Source of the DNA: JBEVEP01 sp040512755 | GTDB taxonomy: Bacteria > Pseudomonadota > Alphaproteobacteria > Rhizobiales > Rhizobiaceae | DNA length: 20,911 bases | Assembly (NCBI GenBank): GCA_040512755.1 | Contig: JBEVEP010000333.1 | Span: forward strand, 1-20,911 | Direction of reading: 5' to 3' | In this document: positions 14,950 to 20,911 of the stretch, in pieces | Layout: each line of letters starts with the position of its first letter | Numbering within the stretch: position 1 is the stretch's first letter | The notes under the pieces: model-generated | Told to the model about the DNA's origin: nothing | Seen by the model: only the letters and a program-made list of their open reading frames with translations | The model's database searches: none | Translations under genes and position numbers: made by a program

Positions 14950-15471
14950 TCAGGCGGCCGCCGCGTCCTGCTTGGCGAGGCCGACGCGTAGGTCGGTTGC
15001 CGTGTATATGGTCTCGCCATCGGCCTTAAGCCAGCCATCGGCTATGCCGAGCACAAGCCGGCCGCGCATGACGCGCTTGAAATCGACGCCGTATTCGACC
15101 GTTTTCACTTTGGGCGTCACCATGCCTTTGAATTTCACCTCGCCGGTCGAGAGCGCCATGCCCTTGCCGGGTTCTCCTAGCCAGCCGAGGTAGAAGCCGG
15201 TGAGCTGCCATAGCGCGTCGAGGCCGAGACAGCCCGGCATCACCGGATTGTCGATGAAATGGCACGGGAAGAACCAGAGGTCCCGGTGAATGGCGAAGTC
15301 GGCACGAATGAAACCCTTGTCGAAGGCGCCGCCGGTTTCTGCAATTTCAGTGATGCGATCGAACATCAGCATCGGCGGATAGGGCAATTGCGCATTGCCG
15401 GGACCGAACAGTTCGCCCTTGGCGCAAGCCAGCAGATCATCGTACCCGTAGCTGGACTTCTGTTCGGCCAT
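14950..15471 (-). CDS. fabA: 3-hydroxydecanoyl-[acyl-carrier-protein] dehydratase/isomerase FabA
   Basis: FabA dehydrates 3-hydroxydecanoyl-ACP and isomerises the trans-2 to the cis-3 product, starting unsaturated fatty acid synthesis. The 173-residue length is typical. The hot-dog-fold active site is seen as HFIDNPVMPGCLGLDALWQ, with catalytic His71 and Asp85 (70 and 84 in E. coli). It is the first gene of the fabA-fabB-(cassette)-fabI unit. It diverges from irr across a 255-base gap that must hold both promoters. Confidence 0.96.
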   Translation of the reverse strand: MAEQKSSYGYDDLLACAKGELFGPGNAQLPYPPMLMFDRITEIAETGGAFDKGFIRADFAIHRDLWFFPCHFIDNPVMPGCLGLDALWQLTGFYLGWLGEPGKGMALSTGEVKFKGMVTPKVKTVEYGVDFKRVMRGRLVLGIADGWLKADGETIYTATDLRVGLAKQDAAAA

Positions 15472-15603
15472 AGAATTTTTCCCATCCCATCAGCGCGTGC
15501 GGGGCGCGCGCCGTTGTTGTCAGTTCACTATCACAGTCTGTTTCCAGCCGGAAACCTTCGATTGCGCTTATCCTGCCCGCACCGCGGGGTCAATGTGCCG
15601 CTA

Positions 15604-15632
15604 TTGATCGCAATTCGGCGACCGAATATATG
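15604..15632 (+). promoter_or_regulatory. Candidate promoter for irr
   Basis: TTGATC (15604-15609) is followed after 17 bases by TATATG (15627-15632). This is a fair match to sigma70-type -35 and -10 boxes and would give a leader of about 85 bases before the irr start at 15727. I looked for an iron control element (TTTAGAA/TTCTAAA dyad) in 15472-15726 and did not see a clear one. Confidence 0.35.
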
Positions 15633-15726
15633 TCAAAGTCGAGACAGGCGTTGGCAAGGCTGGCGCGGCGCGAGAAAGAACAAGCTTCCAGGGATGATAG
15701 CGGGTAGCTCAAAGGAGAGGATAGCG

Positions 15727-16125
15727 GTGGACAGGCGGGTGCGCGATGCCGGCTTGCGTCCGACCCGTCAAAGGATCGCGCTCGCCGAACTTCTTTTTGC
15801 CAAGGGTGACCGTCACCTGTCGGCGGAAGAATTGCATGAGGAAGCGCTGGCAGCCGGCGTGCCCGTATCGCTGGCGACCGTCTACAACTCGCTGCATCAG
15901 TTCACCGAGGCGGGTCTCTTGCGCATCCTCGCTGTCGAAGGGTCGAAGACCTATTTCGATACCAACATCAGCGATCACCATCACTTTTTCATCGAAGGCG
16001 AGAACAAGGTCTTCGATATCGTTGCAGCCCCGGTGAAGGTAACCGATCTGCCGGAACCTCCCGAGGGGATGGAGATCGTCAACGTGGATATAGTGGTCCG
16101 GCTTCGCCGCAAGTCCGGCCGCTGA
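15727..16125 (+). CDS. irr: Iron response regulator Irr (Fur family)
   Basis: Irr is the rhizobial Fur-family repressor/activator that senses haem status and controls iron uptake, haem synthesis and storage genes. The 132-residue protein has a winged-helix domain (about 1-80) with LRPTRQRIALAELLF and SLATVYNSLHQFTEAGLL. A C-terminal dimerisation/haem-sensing part follows, with the His-rich SDHHHFFIEGE. The start is GTG 15727, because AAGGAGAGG lies 6 bases before it; ATG 15694 would skip this site. I see no GCPW-type haem regulatory motif like that of Bradyrhizobium Irr, which matches Irr of the Rhizobium/Brucella type. It diverges from fabA. Confidence 0.9.
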   Translation: MDRRVRDAGLRPTRQRIALAELLFAKGDRHLSAEELHEEALAAGVPVSLATVYNSLHQFTEAGLLRILAVEGSKTYFDTNISDHHHFFIEGENKVFDIVAAPVKVTDLPEPPEGMEIVNVDIVVRLRRKSGR

Positions 16126-16135
16126 ACCGCTCCGG

Positions 16136-16507
16136 ATGAAATGCGTTGACTGGGCCATTCGGCTCGAATGGGCGGCGATAGCTGTCGCCGCGATAGCCGC
16201 CTACGCGATGACCGGCGGCTCATGGGCGTTCTTTGGGCTGCTCGTCCTGGCGCCTGACCTGTCCATGTTGGGATACCTGGCTGGCCCGCGCGTCGGCGCA
16301 GTCTGCTACAACGCGTTCCATATTCTGGTCTGGCCCGTTCTGCTGATTCTTGCCGGTCTCTATACGGGCAGCCAGCACGCCATGGAGATCGCCCTGATCT
16401 GGCTTGTTCACATTTCCGTTGATCGCGCACTCGGCTATGGCCTGAAACTGCCGGGCAGCTTTCAGGATACGCATCTCGGCCGCATTGGACGCCGTATCAA
16501 TCCTTGA
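16136..16507 (+). CDS. DUF4260 integral membrane protein
   Basis: The 123-residue protein is very hydrophobic, with about four predicted membrane segments (roughly residues 7-25, 28-47, 57-77, 82-100). It ends with a conserved polar tail, DRALGYGLKLPGSFQDTHLGRIG. PDLSMLGYLAGPRVGAVCYN and the tail are characteristic of the DUF4260 family, whose function is unknown. It starts 10 bases after irr, so co-transcription is likely. Its last 11 bases overlap the 3' end of the convergent SH3-domain gene. Confidence 0.85.
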   Translation: MKCVDWAIRLEWAAIAVAAIAAYAMTGGSWAFFGLLVLAPDLSMLGYLAGPRVGAVCYNAFHILVWPVLLILAGLYTGSQHAMEIALIWLVHISVDRALGYGLKLPGSFQDTHLGRIGRRINP

Positions 16508-17054
16508 TCGTTTCGCCCGGATAGGCGCCCCAGACCAGCGACTGGCTGAGCCAGCCCGTGTGGCCGTCAAAGGTCATCTCGCACCACTCGCCGTTGCATG
16601 TGCGGATATGGCCGACCACACCGGGCTCCAGCGTGGCCACGGCGGTCGCGCCTTTTTGGGGCTCGGCGAGCAGGGACATCTGGGTGTCTTTGCCCTTTTG
16701 CCAGGGCGTCACGATCCCCGTCCTTCTGCCGGACAGGAGTGACTGGTTGATCCAGCCCTCAGCGCCATCGGAATCGCGGACGCGCCGCCAATTGTCATAT
16801 TCCTGGATGATCTCCATCGGCAGGCCCGGCTTCATGTACATCCAGTCGACCGCATAGGCCAGGCCGGGCCCGATCCGCGAATTGACGCGTCCGGACTTCA
16901 GGCTCACGAATCGCGGCAGGGGCAGCCCGCTTCCGCCCCGGGTGGCGTTCGGGGCGGCAGGTGCCGTCTGCGCCTGCGCCGCGTTGGAAGACATGACCGC
17001 CATACCCAACAGGATCGCACTGACGACCCGGCAAAGTGACGCAAAACCAGACAC
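16497..17054 (-). CDS. Secreted/periplasmic SH3-domain protein (SH3_4/DUF1058)
   Basis: The 185-residue product starts with a signal peptide: hydrophobic residues about 8-27, with likely cleavage after AQA near residue 29. Two bacterial SH3-like modules follow, about 47-108 (GRVNSRIGPGLAYAVDW, WRRVRDSDGAEGWINQSLL) and about 120-180 (MSLLAEPQKGATAVATLEPGV, GHTGWLSQSLVWG). Such proteins probably bind cell-wall or envelope components. Homologues have sometimes been misnamed as aspartyl-tRNA synthetase. The start is GTG 17054 with GAGG upstream. An ATG at residue 18 would destroy the signal peptide. Confidence 0.85.
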   Translation of the reverse strand: MSGFASLCRVVSAILLGMAVMSSNAAQAQTAPAAPNATRGGSGLPLPRFVSLKSGRVNSRIGPGLAYAVDWMYMKPGLPMEIIQEYDNWRRVRDSDGAEGWINQSLLSGRRTGIVTPWQKGKDTQMSLLAEPQKGATAVATLEPGVVGHIRTCNGEWCEMTFDGHTGWLSQSLVWGAYPGETIKD

Positions 17055-17227
17055 TTCAGGTACCCTCGTACAAACCCACGCCGGTTGAACGACACCGGCT
17101 CTACAGCCCCTTTTTCTTTGTCTTCGGTCACACCGCTTGTTACATGAGGATGAGAGGCCGAGGACAGTTTCAAGTTTCGCCTGTCTTGGTTAAAGAGGTC
17201 TCAACGCGGCACGGATTCGAGGAAACA

Positions 17228-18229
17228 ATGGCCGGCAGGAAGAAGCCCCTTGTCGTCATCACGCGCAAGCTGCCCGATCAGGTGGAAACGCGGATGCGCG
17301 AGCTTTTCGATGCACGTCTCGTGGTGGACGATCGGCCGATGACGCAGCCGGAACTGGTTGCCGCGGTGAAGGAGGCCGAGGTGCTGGTGCCGACCATCAC
17401 CGACCGCATAGACGCGCCGCTGATCGCGCAGGCAGGACCCCAGCTCAAGCTCATCGCCAGTTTCAGCAACGGCGTGGACCACATCGACGTCGCTGCGGCA
17501 GCCAAGCAGGGGATCACAGTCACCAACACGCCGAATGTGCTGACGGAAGACACGGCCGACATGACGATGGCGCTGATGTTGACCGTCCCGCGCCGGCTGA
17601 CGGAGGGAGCCCAGATCCTGCGAACCGACGGCAAATGGTCCGGCTGGTCGCCCACCTGGATGCTCGGCCGCCGCATCTGGGGAAAGCGCCTCGGTATCGT
17701 TGGCATGGGCAGGATCGGCACGGCTGTGGCGCGCCGGGCAAAGGCCTTCGGCCTGTCGATTCACTATCACAACCGGCACAGGGTGCTGCCGGCTGTCGAA
17801 GATGAGTTGGAGGCGACCTACTGGGAAAGCCTCGACCAGATGCTGGCGCGGATGGACATCATCTCCGTCAACTGCCCGTCGACGCCGGCGACGTTCCATC
17901 TCCTGTCCGCGCGGCGGCTGGCGCTCATGCAGCCCTCCGCCTACATCGTCAACACCGCGCGCGGGGACATTATCGACGAAGATGCGCTGATCCACATGCT
18001 CCACGACGGCAAACTCGCGGGTGCAGGGCTCGACGTCTTCGAACACGAGCCCGCCGTCAATCCGAAGCTCGTCAGGCTGGTCGGCAAGGGGAAGGTCGTG
18101 CTGCTGCCGCATATGGGCTCGGCCACGATCGAGGGGCGCATCGACATGGGCGAGAAGGTCATCATCAACATTCGGACCTTTTTCGACGGGCACCGCCCGC
18201 CGGATCGTGTGCTGCCGAACCGGGTTTGA
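17228..18229 (+). CDS. gyaR: D-2-hydroxyacid dehydrogenase, probable glyoxylate/hydroxypyruvate reductase
   Basis: The enzyme reduces glyoxylate or hydroxypyruvate with NAD(P)H in C2/serine metabolism. The 333-residue protein has the nucleotide-binding GMGRIG at 159-164 and the catalytic set Arg245 (NTARGD), Glu274 (FEHEP) and His295 (PHMGSAT). The N-terminus KKPLVVITRKLPD.VE is typical of rhizobial GyaR. The start is ATG 17228 with GAGGA 5 bases upstream. The frame is open back to 17036, but those extra residues are unlike the family and cross the divergent promoter region. The exact substrate is not certain from sequence. A palindromic repeat follows the gene. Confidence 0.88.
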   Translation: MAGRKKPLVVITRKLPDQVETRMRELFDARLVVDDRPMTQPELVAAVKEAEVLVPTITDRIDAPLIAQAGPQLKLIASFSNGVDHIDVAAAAKQGITVTNTPNVLTEDTADMTMALMLTVPRRLTEGAQILRTDGKWSGWSPTWMLGRRIWGKRLGIVGMGRIGTAVARRAKAFGLSIHYHNRHRVLPAVEDELEATYWESLDQMLARMDIISVNCPSTPATFHLLSARRLALMQPSAYIVNTARGDIIDEDALIHMLHDGKLAGAGLDVFEHEPAVNPKLVRLVGKGKVVLLPHMGSATIEGRIDMGEKVIINIRTFFDGHRPPDRVLPNRV

Positions 18230-18243
18230 ACCGGCGCGGCTCT

Positions 18244-18412
18244 ATCTCCCCCCTTGCGGGGGAGAAAGCGTTTTCCTGCATTTGCGAGCGGGCTTGTCCC
18301 CGAGCAAGTGCTTGGAAAACGCAAGAGAGGGGATCATTTGTCCGAGCACTGGGCCGCGCTCCTTCGCGCCCCCTCTGGCCTGCCGGCCATCTCCCCCTTC
18401 AAGGGGGGAGAT
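18244..18412. repeat. Palindromic repeat, 'ATCTCCCCCCTTG' type, overlapping the end of the aconitase X small-subunit gene
   Basis: The element starts ATCTCCCCCCTTGCGGGGGAG and ends as a hairpin, ATCTCCCCCTTCAAGGGGGG. Inside, GCGTTTTCC (18268-18276) pairs with GGAAAACGC (18314-18322). The ends match the element at 6867-7008, and the interior matches the fragment at 11060-11090. It separates gyaR from the convergent operon and may serve as a bidirectional 3'-end structure. Bases 18399-18412 also encode the C-terminus of the small subunit. Confidence 0.75.
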
Positions 18413-18839
18413 CGGCAGCTTCAACGCCTCGCGCCGCAATGACTCCTTCGGGCGAGATCTCCACATCGAGACCGGCGAAGCGCGCATGCTCTTCCTGCGC
18501 AAGGCGCAGCGCCGGGGGCGTCGGCCAGCCCATTTCGCGCGCCACGATCAGCCCGAGAAGCAATATGGCGTCGGGCTCATCCAGCACGAGAGCGGCCGGA
18601 GCCCGGCCATTGTGGACAAGCTCCATCAGCACCGCGGAGGCTGACGAAGAGCCGATGGTGCCCGGCAGGAACAATACCCGCCCCTCGACCGCCTCGCCGT
18701 GCTGAGGATGACGGACGTCGGCGATGCGACCAGACGCCGGATCGACGCCGCCCCAGAAGCTGATCGGCGCGTCGAGCACCAGCGCCCGGCCAGTGGCGGT
18801 CCTCCCGGGAATGAGGATCTCGGCTTGCGCGGTGGTCAT
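18399..18839 (-). CDS. Aconitase X small (swivelling, DUF126) subunit
   Basis: The 146-residue protein is the swivelling-domain subunit that pairs with the aconitase X catalytic subunit. Visible family features are ATGRALVLDAPISFWGGVDP near the start, HPQHG, and the serine-rich loop LPGTIGSSSASAVLMEL, which carries the likely catalytic serine. ALVLDEPDAILLLG and VAREMGWP follow. Its ATG overlaps the large-subunit stop as ATGA. The final residues (DLPP) and stop codon fall inside a palindromic repeat, so the native C-terminus may have been replaced. Confidence 0.88.
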   Translation of the reverse strand: MTTAQAEILIPGRTATGRALVLDAPISFWGGVDPASGRIADVRHPQHGEAVEGRVLFLPGTIGSSSASAVLMELVHNGRAPAALVLDEPDAILLLGLIVAREMGWPTPPALRLAQEEHARFAGLDVEISPEGVIAARGVEAADLPP

Positions 18840-20095
18840 GCCGCCAGCTCATTGAATACGGGCCTGCCGAACACTGCGCTTTCGACACAGTCTGCCAGCG
18901 AGGCATAGAGCACGCCGTAGCCGATATTGCCGGGCGCGTAGTGGGCGAACTTGCCGGAATTGGTCATCAGAACACCGCCGGACAGCGCGGGCAGGATCGG
19001 CGTGACGACCACGCAGGTGTCGGCAACGATGACCACGCCCGATGCTTCGAGGCGTGAGCGTCTTCCAGTCGACTCGAGCTCTGCGAGAATGTGGCGGCCC
19101 GTGCAGGCGTGGATGGGCACGCGCAGCCTTCGGCCAGCGATAATCCGCTCCAGCTGATCGAACTCCGCGAGCGACAGATGCGGGCTGCCGATGGCGACGG
19201 CATCGATTCGGTCGGCCCGAGCCACGGTCGAGAGGCGCGCCTTGGCGTCGCTGACCATCTCCGCGTTCACATGGATGATGGCATCCGGCGGCTGGTGTCC
19301 AAGCGCGGTTTCCAGGTCCGGCGCCTCCGGCGTGACGCCGGCGATATGGAAAAGTCCGACCGATCCGGACGAAGCCGCTGCGGCGCCAAACGCTTTGAGG
19401 CGATCCTCGCCAGGATGGGTGGAAACGCCCGCCACGACGCCGACCGTGTTGCCGAGTTCGCGCCCGTAGAGGGTCCCCAGGATCGGCCAGGCAATCTCGG
19501 TTCGCAGAAACGACAGGGGCAGGGCGGTGATGTCGAAGATCACCCTTGCTGTGCGGTTTTCCGGGCGGTGCAGGCCAACATCCGGCGCGCAGCCGCTGAT
19601 CGCGCAGGCAATGTCGAGGAAATCGCCGTAACGGTTTGTCCTCGCGCCGAGCACGGAATTGCAGAACACGACGGCGTTCGACTCGCCCCAGGCGACGTCG
19701 GAGCCTTTTTCCGGCCGGTGCCCGGCCTGGTAAGGGGCGCAGGTCCAGGTCGTTTCACAGCCGAGCTTCCGATAAGCCTCCATCATCCGGCGCGCCATGC
19801 TTCGCTGCGGTTCTTGCAGCCGCACGTGGGAACAGCCCGTGAGGTCGAGCGCCCCGACATTCAGCGTTGCGCGGACGCAGACGCGCGCTTTCCCCTCGAC
19901 GAGCTTTTCGGCAAACAGTGTGCCCGAGTCCCCGTGATAAAGCGCTCCGTCGATATGCGCCGACCGGATCGGGATGAGGCGGGTCGCGCCGAGAAGTTTT
20001 CCCGCGTCGGCAACAATGCGCATGGCCATGGCCGCGCCTTCGCCATCACGCCCGCTGGCGATTGCCTTTTCGTCAGCGGAGAGTTCCAGGCTCAA
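18836..20095 (-). CDS. acnX: Aconitase X catalytic (large, DUF521) subunit
   Basis: Aconitase X is an Fe-S hydro-lyase. Characterised bacterial members dehydrate cis-3-hydroxy-L-proline, and archaeal ones dehydrate mevalonate 5-phosphate. The 419-residue protein has the typical IPIRSAHIDGALY, NVGALDLTGCSHV, TCAPYQAGHRPEKGSDVAWGESNAV, FCNSVLGARTNRYGDFLD, and near the end VVVTPILPALSGGVLMTNSGKFAHYAPG. Cysteines in the FCNS, GCAPDVG and TCAPY motifs are candidate cluster or active-site ligands. I chose the TTG start at 20095 because AAGGAG sits 5 bases upstream and the family begins with this segment. It overlaps the preceding stop as TTGA. No other hydroxyproline genes are visible, so the substrate is open. 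Confidence 0.9.
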   Translation of the reverse strand: MSLELSADEKAIASGRDGEGAAMAMRIVADAGKLLGATRLIPIRSAHIDGALYHGDSGTLFAEKLVEGKARVCVRATLNVGALDLTGCSHVRLQEPQRSMARRMMEAYRKLGCETTWTCAPYQAGHRPEKGSDVAWGESNAVVFCNSVLGARTNRYGDFLDIACAISGCAPDVGLHRPENRTARVIFDITALPLSFLRTEIAWPILGTLYGRELGNTVGVVAGVSTHPGEDRLKAFGAAAASSGSVGLFHIAGVTPEAPDLETALGHQPPDAIIHVNAEMVSDAKARLSTVARADRIDAVAIGSPHLSLAEFDQLERIIAGRRLRVPIHACTGRHILAELESTGRRSRLEASGVVIVADTCVVVTPILPALSGGVLMTNSGKFAHYAPGNIGYGVLYASLADCVESAVFGRPVFNELAA

Positions 20096-20592
20096 GCCAG
20101 CTCCTTCCGCATGGTGACTGAAGTCGCACGATCATAGCCTTGATGCGCGGTCTGCCCGACTTCGTGAAACCCGAGCCGCTGAAACGTCTGGTGATTTCCG
20201 GTCAGTTCGATCCGGGTCTGAAGCTCGATCACCGGCTTTCCTGCGCTACGGACGTAGAGTTCCGCAGCGTCGAAAAGCCTTCGCCCGACCCCGCGCCCCT
20301 GTTGTCCCGGATCGACAGCGAACTTCCCCAGATAGAAGTCAACCTCCCGCTCGGCGAGAAATACGCATCCGATCAGACTGGACCCGTCCATAGCCAGGAA
20401 GCCGACCTCCCCTCCGGCCTTTTCGCGCAGCGAGGCGGGCGTCAGGTGAAGCGCGGAAGAGGGCGGGTCGATGACGCCGGTCATGTAATCAAAGGAGCGC
20501 AAAATAAGATCGAGCAGTTCCTCCCACCCCTCATAGCCGGCCGGGATTCGTTCGATGCGGATGCCGTCAGTTTCGAGCGTATTGCTGCTCAT
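20092..20592 (-). CDS. GNAT family N-acetyltransferase
   Basis: The 166-residue protein has the GNAT acetyl-CoA motif A as FAVDPGQQGRGVGRRLFDAAE (Q/R-x-x-G-x-G), and motif B around NHQTFQRLGFHEVG. The acceptor cannot be predicted; small molecules, peptides or toxins are all possible. It overlaps the upstream MoeB-like gene (ATGA) and the downstream aconitase X gene (TTGA) by 4 bases each, so it should be translated in fixed stoichiometry with them. Confidence 0.9.
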   Translation of the reverse strand: MSSNTLETDGIRIERIPAGYEGWEELLDLILRSFDYMTGVIDPPSSALHLTPASLREKAGGEVGFLAMDGSSLIGCVFLAEREVDFYLGKFAVDPGQQGRGVGRRLFDAAELYVRSAGKPVIELQTRIELTGNHQTFQRLGFHEVGQTAHQGYDRATSVTMRKELA

Positions 20593-20911
20593 CGCCGCCT
20601 CTTGTAGCGAATGACATCGAATCGCGCGGCAAGCCCGTCATAGAGCAGCAGGCGTCCGATCAGCGGTTCGCCGATGCCGGCAATCAATTTGATGACCTCC
20701 ATTGCCTGCAGTGTGCCGATGACGCCGGTCAACGCGCCGACGATTCCGGCTTCGGCGCAGGAGGGCACGAGGTCCTTGGGCGGTGGCTCCGGGAAGAGAT
20801 CGCGATAGGACGGATAGGGCTCCCCATCCGGTCCGCTTTCGAACGGCTTCAGCACGGTCACAGACCCGTCGAAGCGGCCGACGGCGGCATGTACGAGGGG
20901 ACGTTGCTCGA
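20589..20911 (-). CDS. moeB: MoeB/ThiF/HesA-family adenylyltransferase (E1-like), C-terminal part (5' truncated by window edge)
   Basis: The frame enters from the window's right edge and ends at TGA 20591-20589. The visible roughly 107 residues contain PLVHAAVGRFDGSVTVLKPF, SYRDLFPEPPP, the cysteine motif PSCAEAG, and GALTGVIGTLQAMEVIKLIAGIG. This is the C-terminal half of the E1-like enzymes that adenylate the C-terminal Gly-Gly of MoaD or ThiS. MoeB fits best, but ThiF or HesA cannot be excluded without the ATP-binding half. It is the first visible gene of the tightly overlapping operon with the GNAT and aconitase X genes. Confidence 0.85.
   Translation of the reverse strand, partial: EQRPLVHAAVGRFDGSVTVLKPFESGPDGEPYPSYRDLFPEPPPKDLVPSCAEAGIVGALTGVIGTLQAMEVIKLIAGIGEPLIGRLLLYDGLAARFDVIRYKRRR

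Noticed and set aside
15259..15726. Long N-terminal extension of Irr
   Set aside because: It runs antisense through fabA and the shared promoter region. GTG 15727 has a strong AAGGAGAGG and gives a normal Fur-family length.
17036..17227. N-terminal extension of the hydroxyacid dehydrogenase
   Set aside because: It overlaps the start of the divergent SH3 gene and the intergenic region. The family begins at the MAGRKKPLVV segment, with a ribosome binding site before 17228.

Overview
This window looks like a chromosomal segment of a high-GC alphaproteobacterium of the order Hyphomicrobiales (Rhizobiales), most likely a Mesorhizobium/Phyllobacteriaceae-type genome. The evidence is the trmB-rimP-nusA-ylxR-infB-rbfA-truB-rpsO-pnp order, an Irr-type Fur regulator divergent from a fabA-fabB-fabI operon, and several palindromic intergenic repeats of the kind common in that group. 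The genus is inferred from family resemblance, not from a search.

Region 1 (1-10995, plus strand apart from one small gene) is a translation and RNA-metabolism block. It starts with the 3' end of trmB, then a short minus-strand gene for a 53-residue protein. A structured leader with a terminator-like hairpin follows, then rimP, nusA, a DUF448/L7Ae fusion (ylxR) and infB, with tight spacing and an ATGA overlap before infB. After infB come rbfA, truB, rpsO and pnp, separated by repeat-bearing gaps and closed by a strong intrinsic terminator after pnp. These genes serve ribosome maturation, transcription elongation and antitermination, translation initiation, tRNA modification and RNA decay.

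Region 2 (10996-12375) holds intergenic palindromic repeats and an RsmC-like rRNA methyltransferase that converges on fabI.

Region 3 (12430-15471, minus) is the unsaturated fatty acid operon fabA-fabB-fabI. Between fabB and fabI lies a roughly 0.44 kb cassette coding for a four-helix-bundle (S23/IVS, Avd-like) protein. It is bracketed by inverted arrays of a TAGGCAG heptamer, and the fabB stop codon coincides with the first heptamer. This is the most unusual structure in the window.

Region 4 (15727-18229) contains irr, a DUF4260 membrane protein, a convergent secreted SH3-domain protein, and a D-2-hydroxyacid (glyoxylate) reductase.

Region 5 (18244-20911, minus) starts with a palindromic repeat that also encodes the last codons of the aconitase X small subunit. 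The operon itself reads moeB-like (cut by the window edge), GNAT acetyltransferase, aconitase X large subunit, aconitase X small subunit. Every junction is a 4-base start/stop overlap, which suggests one tightly coupled unit of unknown physiological role. I found no rRNA or tRNA genes, CRISPR arrays, transposases or prophage genes.
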